A DNA stretch of 5,649 nucleotides from Planktothrix sp. UBA8402 (GCA_003456035.1 DMPJ01000015.1:6035-11683), one strand, 5' to 3'; numbered from the stretch's first letter, positions 1 through 5,649 are shown. Numbers and translations: made by a program. Notes: generated by a model not told the origin, from the sequence alone.

Positions 1-231
1 TACCTAATTGGTGCGGGTCAAACCTATGGGGATGTCCCTTTGGGTGATTTTGTCGCCTTAGTGGGTTCTCATGGTTGGGTGGAAATTGCCCGGAATGGGG
101 GAAATGCTCAACAAAAATTAAAGGTTGATTGGGGTACAAAGGTACAAGCTATACTGGGGAACACCGGGGGATTACGGAAAAAGCTGGGGTCAGCACCCCG
201 CACTCTCTGTGACGGGGCTTCATGCCTCTAA
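1..231 (+). CDS. SAM hydroxide adenosyltransferase (DUF62), 3' end only, with altered C-terminus
   Basis: The frame is open from base 1, so the gene starts upstream of the window. The visible 76 residues begin with a stretch containing GDFVALVGSHGWVEIA and NGGNAQQKL, which I recognise as the C-terminal domain signature of the SAM-dependent chlorinase/fluorinase-like DUF62 family. Bacterial members hydrolyse S-adenosylmethionine to adenosine and methionine in the cytosol. The family-like part ends about VQAIL (codon ending near 156). The next 24 or so residues, up to the TAA at 229-231, are G/C-rich and look like translated omega-RNA scaffold rather than native protein. This fits insertion of the IscB element at the last codons of the gene. 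The conserved domain appears complete to its end, so the enzyme may still work with a short foreign tail. Family assignment is from memory of the motif. The exact native C-terminus is unknown. Confidence 0.78.
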   Translation, partial: YLIGAGQTYGDVPLGDFVALVGSHGWVEIARNGGNAQQKLKVDWGTKVQAILGNTGGLRKKLGSAPRTLCDGASCL

Positions 232-385
232 CTTTAGTTAGTTGACCAGCCTAAGTCTTAACTGACTACGTTACCTGAGTCAAGATACCCACGAATGCGA
301 CGCTAGTTTGTGGCTCTATCGTTAACCATTAAACAGTCTTACGAGGGGTAAAACAGTGTGGTTAGCCTAACAATCTTAGATAACA
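157..385 (+). ncRNA. Omega-RNA (HEARO RNA) guiding IscB
   Basis: About 230 non-coding bases directly precede iscB and fold well by eye. Hairpins seen: 183-201 (GGGGT/ACCCC core, 186-190 with 195-199, closed by GC/GC); 214-218 with 224-228; an 11-bp stem 235-245 with 258-268 (two G-U wobbles); a long arm 284-287/317-320 plus 289-292/310-313; and a 7-bp stem 321-327 with 360-366 enclosing 339-342/348-351. Known role: IscB binds this RNA, and the variable 5' segment, taken from DNA flanking the left end, is the guide. Here the guide would be roughly the 16 bases ending near 156 to 160, inside the SAM hydrolase gene. The 3' end is uncertain and may reach the iscB start codon at 428. Transcription probably comes by read-through from the upstream gene, because I see no convincing promoter. 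Confidence 0.72.
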
Positions 386-427
386 TTGGCGAAGCGAACT
401 TTACGAGCAATCAGTAGAGACAAAACC

Positions 428-1717
428 ATGTCTAAACAAAATCACGTTCTCGTTCTTGATGAACATAAAAAACCTTTATCTCCTTGCCGTCCAGTAACAG
501 CAAGGAAGTTGCTTAAAGCTAAAAAAGCAGCAGTGTTTCGATTATTTCCGTTCACAATTATATTGAGAAAGGTAGTAGAAGAAACTCCAGAACCAATGAC
601 TATTAAATTAGATCCGGGTTCTAAAACAACTGGCATCGCTTTGATTCAAGGCGAAAAAGTAGTTTGGGGTGCAGAATTAACCCATCGAGGACAAGGGATT
701 AAAGCAAGTCTTGAGTCTCGTCGCTCACTGCGTCGCTCAAGAAGAAACCGTCATACCCGATATCGTCAACCTCGATTTCTCAACCGAAAACGCTCAGAAG
801 GATGGTTAGCTCCTAGTCTTCAACATCGAGTTAAAACTATCCTAACTTGGGTAAGAAAACTAATCAAACTCGCCCCAATTGATTCCATCGTTCAAGAATT
901 AGTCAGATTTGACTTACAAAAACTAGAGAATCCTGAAATATCAGGGATTGAGTACCAACAAGGACAACTTGCCGGGTATGAAGTTCGGGAGTATTTACTA
1001 GAGAAATGGGATAGGAAATGCGCTTACTGTGGAGTCGAAAATGTCCCCTTTGAGGTAGAACATATTCACCCGAAATCAAAAGGTGGGACTGACCGAATTT
1101 CCAACCTTGCCATTGCCTGTCATAATTGCAATCAAGAAAAAGGAAATCGAGATATCCGAGATTTTCTTTCGGGTAAACCTGATTTACTAAACCGGATTTT
1201 GAAGCAAGCAAAATCACCTCTTAAAGATGCAACCGCAGTTAATTCAACTCGGTGGGCATTATTTAATAAATTGAAAGAAATGGGTTTACCTGTTTTAAAG
1301 GGTTCAGGTGGTTTGACGAAGTTCAATCGAACTCGGTTGAATTTACCTAAAACTCATTGGATAGATGCTTCTTGTGTTGGGCAAATTGAGTCTTTAACGT
1401 TAGTGACAAATCAACCTATTCTGATTAAGGCAACAGGACGTGGAACTCGTCAAATGTGTGGGACAAATAAATACGGATTTCCTACACGGCATCGCTCACG
1501 AATACAGATTCACAAAGGCTTTCAGACTGGCGATATTGTCACCGCTACCGTTACAGCAGGTAAGAAAGTAGGTTTCTACTTGGGTCGAGTTCTTTGCCGT
1601 GCATCCGGCAGTTTTGATATTGCCACTCAAAATGGAAGGGTAACAGGAATTAGCCATAAATATTGTCAATCAATTCATAAAAAGGATGGTTATTCTTATG
1701 GCTTTCAAAAACACTAG
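428..1717 (+). CDS. iscB: RNA-guided HNH/RuvC endonuclease IscB
   Basis: This 429-residue protein has the IscB domain order, the usual length for the family. The N-terminal PLMP-type segment comprises residues about 1-50 (here PLSP at 16-19). RuvC-I has catalytic D62 in LDPGSKTTGIAL, and the arginine-rich bridge helix is about 94-122. RuvC-II has E157 in QELVRFD. The HNH domain, about 195-245, has zinc-ligand pairs C198/C201 and C231/C234, with E211-H212 as the active-site histidine region. RuvC-III has H310 and D313 in THWIDA, and a C-terminal RNA/TAM-interacting region runs about 340-429. All expected catalytic residues are present, so I judge it active. IscB is the ancestor-type relative of Cas9 and cuts double-stranded DNA with its omega-RNA. 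ATG 428 is chosen because the family's N-terminal strand starts there. The frame is open back to a TTG at 386, which would add 14 residues lying in the RNA region. No strong ribosome-binding site is visible. Confidence 0.93.
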   Translation: MSKQNHVLVLDEHKKPLSPCRPVTARKLLKAKKAAVFRLFPFTIILRKVVEETPEPMTIKLDPGSKTTGIALIQGEKVVWGAELTHRGQGIKASLESRRSLRRSRRNRHTRYRQPRFLNRKRSEGWLAPSLQHRVKTILTWVRKLIKLAPIDSIVQELVRFDLQKLENPEISGIEYQQGQLAGYEVREYLLEKWDRKCAYCGVENVPFEVEHIHPKSKGGTDRISNLAIACHNCNQEKGNRDIRDFLSGKPDLLNRILKQAKSPLKDATAVNSTRWALFNKLKEMGLPVLKGSGGLTKFNRTRLNLPKTHWIDASCVGQIESLTLVTNQPILIKATGRGTRQMCGTNKYGFPTRHRSRIQIHKGFQTGDIVTATVTAGKKVGFYLGRVLCRASGSFDIATQNGRVTGISHKYCQSIHKKDGYSYGFQKH

Positions 1718-1793
1718 GCGGTTCAAACCGCTTGGGTCGGTTTTCCTCCTCGCTCTGAAGAGACGATGCTTCCAACCTTCCCATGTTTTTCTG
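1718..1793 (+). repeat. Right-end region of the IscB element with hairpins
   Basis: Directly after the iscB TAG is a perfect 6-bp hairpin, GCGGTT (1718-1723) with AACCGC (1726-1731), loop CA. A second hairpin pairs 1750-1752 and 1753-1756 with 1759-1762 and 1764-1766, with A1763 bulged. Subterminal hairpins are typical of IS200/IS605-type ends, where they are recognised as single strands by TnpA. A short T-run (1786-1790) precedes the proposed boundary. The first hairpin could also help end iscB transcription, but the T-run does not follow it directly. Confidence 0.5.
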
Positions 1794-1797
1794 GTGA
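1794..1797 (+). other. Candidate TAM / insertion-adjacent GTGA
   Basis: GTGA follows the hairpin-bearing right end. HEARO elements are reported beside ATGA or GTGA, and some characterised IscB proteins use ATGA as the target-adjacent motif. If the element were removed, this tetranucleotide would lie immediately 3' of the guide-matching bases of the SAM hydrolase gene, which is the geometry IscB needs to cut the empty site. The call depends on the inferred boundary. A four-base motif alone is weak. Confidence 0.4.
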
Positions 1798-1826
1798 AAA
1801 ATCCCTACAAACCTAGAGGGTTTTCT
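1798..1826 (+). terminator. Possible weak terminator of the interrupted upstream gene
   Basis: CCCT (1803-1806) pairs with AGGG (1817-1820). Flanking A's (1798-1801) pair with the T-run 1821-1824, leaving one bulged T, with a loop of 10. It lies just right of the inferred element, where the original terminator of the SAM hydrolase gene would be expected. The stem is short, so this is only a suggestion. Confidence 0.25.
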
Positions 1827-1890
1827 ACACTTATGGATTGCCGTTAAATTGGTCATATTAGATACAGGTAGACAATATTGGAATTGTGAA

Positions 1891-2196
1891 ATGAAAAACT
1901 TGATTCAATCTTTTTATAATTGGTATCGTGTGACTTTACGGAATACGAAATATCGCTGGTTTGTAATTTTAGGAAGTTTAATTTACTTGGTGAGTCCACT
2001 GGATATTTCTCCTGATTTTCTGCCGATTGTCGGATGGTTAGATGATGGGATTATTGCTACAATTTTAGTAACTGAAGTGTCTCAATTATTGATTGAAGGG
2101 TTAAACCGTCGCCAACAAACCCAGAAGGCGACTGAAGTTAATGAAGTTGATTCTATGGGTCGTGGTCAAACCGTTGTGGATGTTTCAGTTAGCTAG
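1891..2196 (+). CDS. DUF1232 / YkvA-family small membrane protein
   Basis: This 101-residue protein carries the DUF1232 (YkvA) core at about 32-53. The residues YLVSPLDISPDFLPIVG (32-48), followed by LDDG (50-53), are the hallmark. Two hydrophobic stretches flank it (about 23-37 and 43-62), so it is probably a small inner-membrane or thylakoid-membrane protein. The C-terminal 30 residues are polar and look disordered. The molecular function of the family is not established. ATG 1891 is preferred because the family core begins shortly after it. The frame extends back to an alternative start at 1849, but the extra 14 residues resemble no part of the family, and neither start has a strong ribosome-binding site. 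The gene stands alone, ending before the terminator at 2245, and I see no link in role to iscB or the kinase. Confidence 0.82.
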   Translation: MKNLIQSFYNWYRVTLRNTKYRWFVILGSLIYLVSPLDISPDFLPIVGWLDDGIIATILVTEVSQLLIEGLNRRQQTQKATEVNEVDSMGRGQTVVDVSVS

Positions 2197-2244
2197 ATAT
2201 AATTGCCATCACTGATCAGATTTCCTGATTCCTAATATAAATCT

Positions 2245-2290
2245 AAAATGCAGTAGAGATGATCAATTATCTATCTCTACTGCATTTTTT
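2245..2290 (+). terminator. Strong intrinsic terminator after the DUF1232 gene
   Basis: A perfect 16-bp inverted repeat pairs 2245-2260 with 2273-2288 around a 12-nt loop, and the 3' arm runs into six T's (2285-2290). The A-run at 2245-2248 makes it potentially bidirectional. It closes the DUF1232 transcript 49 bases after its stop codon and separates the left part of the window from the kinase unit. Confidence 0.88.
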
Positions 2291-2391
2291 ATCAGTTGTT
2301 GATATTTCTGAATTTTAGATAAAAGAATAAGTCTATCTTTAGATAGATGCTAAGGTCAGCATAATATCTGATAAATTGCATCTAGTTACTA
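2291..2391. other. AT-rich spacer with short inverted repeats, no gene
   Basis: About 100 bases hold no coding signal. Two dyads are present: TCTATC/GATAGA (2332-2337 with 2342-2347, loop TTTA), and TAGATGC (2344-2350) with GCATCTA (2378-2384). They overlap, so both cannot form at once. They could be operator-like or remnants of the control region of the decayed HTH gene. No convincing -35/-10 pair was found. Confidence 0.35.
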
Positions 2392-2548
2392 ATGATTTTT
2401 AGATTATTTTATCAATCCTAAAGATCAACAAGCGATAGTACAATTAATTCGTTAAACTCGCTATTGCTTGAATTTATCTCAAGTCCAACTTGCTTTAAAA
2501 TTAGGTGCATCTTTCCCAAGTGTTAATCGAGGGTAAAATAGCCAAACC
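2392..2548 (+). pseudogene. Decayed XRE-type helix-turn-helix regulator fragment
   Basis: In the frame beginning at 2396, codons read through a recognisable XRE/Cro-cI HTH: QAIVQLIR, stop (TAA 2453-2455), TRYCLNLSQVQLALKLGASF, PSVNRG, stop (TAA 2534-2536), then N-S-Q-T. In intact cyanobacterial relatives the recognition-helix region reads like SFPSVNRWENG. Here TGG to GGG, GAA to TAA and GGC to AGC single-base changes would explain Gly, stop and Ser at those places, and CAA to TAA would explain the first stop. The start is also damaged: ATG 2392 is out of frame with the body by one base, and TGA 2393-2395 lies in frame. The relic breaks off near 2548, where the kinase reading frame takes over in another phase. 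It is unlikely to make a DNA-binding protein. The intact forms are recalled, not aligned. Confidence 0.62.
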
Positions 2549-2549
2549 T

Positions 2550-5500
2550 GTGAACACTAACCTCTCGAATGCTCAAACCTACGAAGCCGAAAGGCAAAGG
2601 GCGGAAGTCTTGGCAGAACTCAACCGAGCGAAAACGGCTTTTTTAAGCAATATTAGTCATGAATTTCGCAACCCATTGACCTTAATTCTCGGTTCCGTTG
2701 AAGAAATTCTCCTGAGTGGAGACCCCCTCAACTTCTCTCAAAGAGAACAATTACAAGTTGCCAAACGCAATAGTTTACGATTGCTCAAACTGGTTAATAC
2801 TCTGCTCGATTTTTCCAGTATTGAGGCTGAACGAATTCAAGCAATCTATGAACCTACGGATTTAGCCACCTTGACAATGGAACTGGCGAATATGTTTCGT
2901 TCCACCATTGAACAGGCCGAAATCAAGTTAATCATAGATTGCCCTCCCCTGCCAGAACCCATTTATATAGCACGCGAAATGTGGGAAAAAATAGTTATGA
3001 ATCTTCTTTCTAATGCCTTTAAATTTACCTTCAAAGGTCAAATTCTGATTTCCCTGCGCTGGGTAACAGATGGTGTGGAATTGGATGTGCAAGATACCGG
3101 GATTGGGATTAGAGCTAAAGAAATCCCCCGTCTGTTTGAACGGTTTTATCGCGCCCCATCCATCCGAGGTAGAAACTATGAAGGATCGGGAATTGGTTTA
3201 TCCTTGGTCAAAGAATTAATCCAGTTACACGGAGGCACGATTGATGTCACCAGTGTCCCCGGACAGGGCAGTTGTTTTAAGGTGTCTATTCCCTCTGGCT
3301 ATACGCATTTACCTGCGGATCAGGTCGATCCTAGGCAAAATCCCGCATCCGTAGCTAGGCTGAACACTTCCCATAGGAGATCAACTTATTTAGATGAGGT
3401 AAATAGTTGGTGTGCGGAAGCAGAAGTTGCGGTGGAAGTTCAACAAATGCCACCGCCAATATTTCCCAAAACACAGATTTTAGTGGTAGATAGTAATACT
3501 GATATGTGTAATTATATTCAGCGTTTACTAAGTAAAAATTATCAGGTAAAAGTGGCGAATAATGGGTTAGCTGCCTTAGAGCTAATTCGTGAACAAAAAC
3601 CGGATTTAGTGATTACCGATGTCATGATGCCGGAATTGAATGGTTTTGAACTCCTGCAAATCCTGCGCCATGATCCCACTACTCAGCAGATTCCGATTAT
3701 TTTGCTTTCGGCCCGGGCTGGAGAAAACGCCATGATCGAGGGTTTAGAAGCCCAAGCTGACGATTATCTGATTAAACCCTTTTCTTCCCGGGAACTTTTG
3801 GCCCGTGTCCAGTCGATTTTGGAAATGACCCGACTTCGCACCGAAGCCACTATTCGGGAACAGGAATTAAGCAACACCAAAGCTCAGGTAATTGATATTC
3901 TCGAAAGTATTACCGATGGCTTTTTGTCTGTTGATCATCAGTGGCAATTAACTTATGTGAACGGAGCTTCAGAACGACTTTCCCACAAAACACGAGCGGA
4001 ATTATTGGGGTGTAATTTTTGGGAGATTTATTCTCAATTATTTGGTTTGAATTGCGAGCAAAAACTGCGCCAGGTGATCCAAACTCAAGTGGCTGATCAT
4101 TTTGAAACCTGCTCAGTTCCAGACAACCTCTGGTATGAAGTTCATGTCTACCCCCATAACCAGGGTTTAGCTGTCTATTGGCGAGATATTACCAAACGCA
4201 AACAGGCAGAAGCAACTCTGCTCAAAAGTGAAGAACGATTACGGGTCGCCCTCAAAAGTGCACCGATTACTTTATTTAATCAGGATCAAACCCTCCGCTA
4301 CACCTGGGTTCACAATCCCGATCTCAACCGATCCGATCAGGAGATTATTGGTAACACTGATTTTGATTTGTTCGCCGAGGAGGAAGCAACTCGACTGACT
4401 CAACTCAAACGTCGGGTTTTGGAAACAGGTATCGGGACGAGAGAGGAAGTCCCGGTTTTCAGCCAGGGACAGCAATACTATTTTGATTTAACCATCGAAC
4501 CCTTGCACAATGCTCAGGATGAAATTATCGGGGTGACTTGTGCGGTGGTTAATATTTCTGACTACAAACGGATAGAATTAGCCCTGCGCCAAAGTGAGAC
4601 CGAAGCGACCGCTAGGGCTGAGGAGTTGAAAACCTTTATGGAAACAGTTCCGGCTGCTGTCTGGATTGCCCATGACCCCCAGTGTCATCGGATGACGGCT
4701 AACCGTGCCGCCCATGATTTGGTGAATTCGGCTTGTGGATCGGTGGTTACAGCTACCCCCGACGATGGATCGTATCCCTTTGAGTTCAAGATTCAACGTC
4801 ATGGCCAAGATGTTCCCAGGGAAGATTTGCCTATGCAGCAAGCCGGACGAACTGGAGAAAATATTGAATCGGAATTGGAGTTTGTCTTTGAAAATGGGGA
4901 AGTTCGTTTTATTTATGGTCGGGCGGTGCCGTTGCGAGATGGGGCGGGGGAAGTTCGGGGGGTAATTGGTGCGTTTTTGGATGTGAGCGATCGCAAACTA
5001 GCCGAACAAGAACGCGAACAACTGTTAATTCGGGAACGGGCGGCTAGGGAGCAAGCGGAAGTTACTAACCGGATCAAAGATGAATTTCTCACGGTTTTAT
5101 CCCATGAGTTGCGATCGCCATTAAATCCGATTTTGGGTTGGACAAAGCTGTTACAAACTCGCAAATTTGATTCCCAAGGGACGGCTCGTGCATTGGAAAC
5201 TATTGAACGCAATGCTAAACTACAAACCCAACTGATTGAGGATTTATTAGATATTTCTCGAATTTTACGGGGAAAAATGGTGTTAAATCAGGAACCCGTA
5301 AATTTAATTACCACCATAGCATCGGCTATAGAAACCTTCAAATTAGCCGCCGCAGCTAAAGGGATTAAGGTGAGGCTTGAAGTAACTCAAAATTCTTCTT
5401 TTTCTTTGTTTTGTATCTATGTTTTAGGAGATATAACCCGCTTACAGCAGGTAATCTGGAATCTGTTATCTAATGCGATTAAATTTACTCCCACCGGGGG

Positions 5501-5649
5501 GATTGTCGATATACACTTAGATTCTGTAGAAGATCGGGTTCAAATTCAAGTCAAAGATACCGGAATAGGAATTAAGCCTCAGTTTTTACCCTATGTCTTT
5601 GACTATTTTCGTCAACAGGATGGTACGAATACTCGCAAATTTGGGGGTT
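2550..5649 (+). CDS. Double-core hybrid sensor histidine kinase (5' truncated sensor, 3' cut by window)
   Basis: This 1033-codon frame has no stop before the window end. Residues are counted from GTG 2550. In order: a GAF-domain tail and linker (about 5-30). HisKA-1 has H37 in SNISHEFRNPL. HATPase-1 has N151/N155, DTGIG at 182-186 and GSGIG at 212-216. REC has D314, phospho-acceptor D357 in ITDVMMPE, S387 and K409. Three PAS-like segments lie at about 448-550, 560-675 and 691-817. HisKA-2 has H852 in SHELRSPL. HATPase-2 has N971/N975 and DTGIG at 1003, cut just inside the second glycine box. No membrane segment is visible, so it is probably a soluble phosphorelay kinase. The signal and output partner are unknown, and a further REC domain may follow downstream. 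The start is unsure: the frame is open from 2505, the only ATGs come after the first H-box, GTG 2505, 2520 and 2550 and TTG 2610 are possible, and none has a good ribosome-binding site. The N-terminus looks lost rather than absent by design. Confidence 0.8.
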   Translation, partial: MNTNLSNAQTYEAERQRAEVLAELNRAKTAFLSNISHEFRNPLTLILGSVEEILLSGDPLNFSQREQLQVAKRNSLRLLKLVNTLLDFSSIEAERIQAIYEPTDLATLTMELANMFRSTIEQAEIKLIIDCPPLPEPIYIAREMWEKIVMNLLSNAFKFTFKGQILISLRWVTDGVELDVQDTGIGIRAKEIPRLFERFYRAPSIRGRNYEGSGIGLSLVKELIQLHGGTIDVTSVPGQGSCFKVSIPSGYTHLPADQVDPRQNPASVARLNTSHRRSTYLDEVNSWCAEAEVAVEVQQMPPPIFPKTQILVVDSNTDMCNYIQRLLSKNYQVKVANNGLAALELIREQKPDLVITDVMMPELNGFELLQILRHDPTTQQIPIILLSARAGENAMIEGLEAQADDYLIKPFSSRELLARVQSILEMTRLRTEATIREQELSNTKAQVIDILESITDGFLSVDHQWQLTYVNGASERLSHKTRAELLGCNFWEIYSQLFGLNCEQKLRQVIQTQVADHFETCSVPDNLWYEVHVYPHNQGLAVYWRDITKRKQAEATLLKSEERLRVALKSAPITLFNQDQTLRYTWVHNPDLNRSDQEIIGNTDFDLFAEEEATRLTQLKRRVLETGIGTREEVPVFSQGQQYYFDLTIEPLHNAQDEIIGVTCAVVNISDYKRIELALRQSETEATARAEELKTFMETVPAAVWIAHDPQCHRMTANRAAHDLVNSACGSVVTATPDDGSYPFEFKIQRHGQDVPREDLPMQQAGRTGENIESELEFVFENGEVRFIYGRAVPLRDGAGEVRGVIGAFLDVSDRKLAEQEREQLLIRERAAREQAEVTNRIKDEFLTVLSHELRSPLNPILGWTKLLQTRKFDSQGTARALETIERNAKLQTQLIEDLLDISRILRGKMVLNQEPVNLITTIASAIETFKLAAAAKGIKVRLEVTQNSSFSLFCIYVLGDITRLQQVIWNLLSNAIKFTPTGGIVDIHLDSVEDRVQIQVKDTGIGIKPQFLPYVFDYFRQQDGTNTRKFGG
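4987..4994. repeat. HIP1 octamer GCGATCGC
   Basis: An exact copy of the highly iterated palindrome of many cyanobacterial genomes, within the kinase gene after the third PAS segment. It supports a cyanobacterial origin. Confidence 0.9.
5111..5118. repeat. HIP1 octamer GCGATCGC
   Basis: A second exact copy, 124 bases on, falling in the codons just after the second H-box histidine. Neither the IscB element nor the HTH relic contains one. Confidence 0.9.

Larger units (their letters stand above)
157..1793 (+). mobile_element. IscB/HEARO transposon (IS200/IS605-related), non-autonomous
   Basis: The unit has the standard HEARO order: a structured RNA of more than 200 nt, then iscB on the same strand, then a short non-coding right end with hairpins. 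It lies between the end of the SAM hydrolase gene and a candidate GTGA tetranucleotide at 1794-1797. HEARO elements are described as inserting next to ATGA or GTGA, and this tetranucleotide serves as the target-adjacent motif (TAM) for IscB. The same bases CTGG occur at both proposed ends (154-157 and 1791-1794), so the empty site would read ACTG followed by GTGA wherever the cut falls within that match. No Y1 transposase is present, so mobility would need a TnpA supplied in trans. The left boundary could be off by about 10 bases and the right by more. No empty-site sequence was available for comparison. Confidence 0.6.

Noticed and set aside
40..231. Separate small gene starting at the TTG at 40
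   Set aside because: The frame is open to base 1 and the upstream codons fit the same conserved domain, so 40 is an internal codon of a gene that starts outside the window.
157..385. CRISPR array or tracrRNA beside a Cas9-like gene
   Set aside because: No regularly spaced direct repeats are present, and the single RNA with flank-derived guide plus the IscB size and domain order explain the region.
442..1326. Open frames on the minus strand opposite iscB (442-636, 903-1217, 1132-1326)
   Set aside because: They are antisense to a clearly conserved iscB frame, and their translations show no recognisable domain.
1650..1856. Minus-strand open frame across the iscB end and right end
   Set aside because: It overlaps the iscB 3' end and the hairpin region, with no protein-like pattern or ribosome-binding site.
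2299..2327. Possible promoter TTGATA with AT-rich -10-like bases
   Set aside because: No -10 hexamer lies at a 16-18 base spacing, and in such AT-rich DNA partial matches are expected.
4272..5212. Minus-strand frames and a plus-strand frame (4735-4965) inside the kinase region
   Set aside because: The main kinase frame encodes continuous PAS and HisKA sequence here. The others are chance openings, and the serine/arginine-rich one at 4913-5212 is a typical antisense shadow.

Overview
The window looks like a cyanobacterial chromosome segment. Two copies of the HIP1 octamer GCGATCGC (4987-4994 and 5111-5118) support this, as do the AT-leaning codon use and a very large multi-domain hybrid histidine kinase of the kind common in filamentous and colonial cyanobacteria. 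The genus cannot be fixed from the sequence alone.

Layout, left to right, with all genes on the + strand. (1) The last codons of an SAM hydroxide adenosyltransferase (DUF62) gene, whose frame runs on into foreign sequence and stops at 231. (2) An IscB/HEARO element of about 1.6 kb (about 157-1793). It has a structured omega-RNA region (about 157-385), an apparently intact iscB gene (428-1717) with all RuvC and HNH catalytic residues, and a right end with short hairpins followed by GTGA. No transposase is encoded. (3) A 101-residue DUF1232/YkvA-type membrane protein (1891-2196), followed by a strong intrinsic terminator (2245-2290). (4) An AT-rich gap that includes a decayed XRE-type helix-turn-helix coding relic (about 2392-2548) with two in-frame stops. 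(5) A very long reading frame, open from 2505 and leaving the window at 5649. It encodes HisKA-HATPase, REC, three PAS-like segments, then a second HisKA-HATPase. It begins abruptly in what looks like the tail of a GAF domain, so its N-terminal sensor part has probably been lost.

How the parts relate. The IscB element has landed at the very 3' end of the SAM hydrolase gene, in the same orientation. The host gene therefore likely supplies transcription into the omega-RNA and, because the guide is the flanking DNA, also the guide sequence. The predicted RNP would recognise the uninterrupted version of this same site. The kinase and HTH relic form a separate unit behind the terminator and show a recombination-type junction near 2547-2562. 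The DUF1232 gene has no visible functional tie to either side.

The most notable points are the self-targeting guide geometry of the IscB element, host translation running through the guide and first omega-RNA hairpins, and the headless double-core kinase fused behind an HTH pseudogene. No wholly unknown system is evident.
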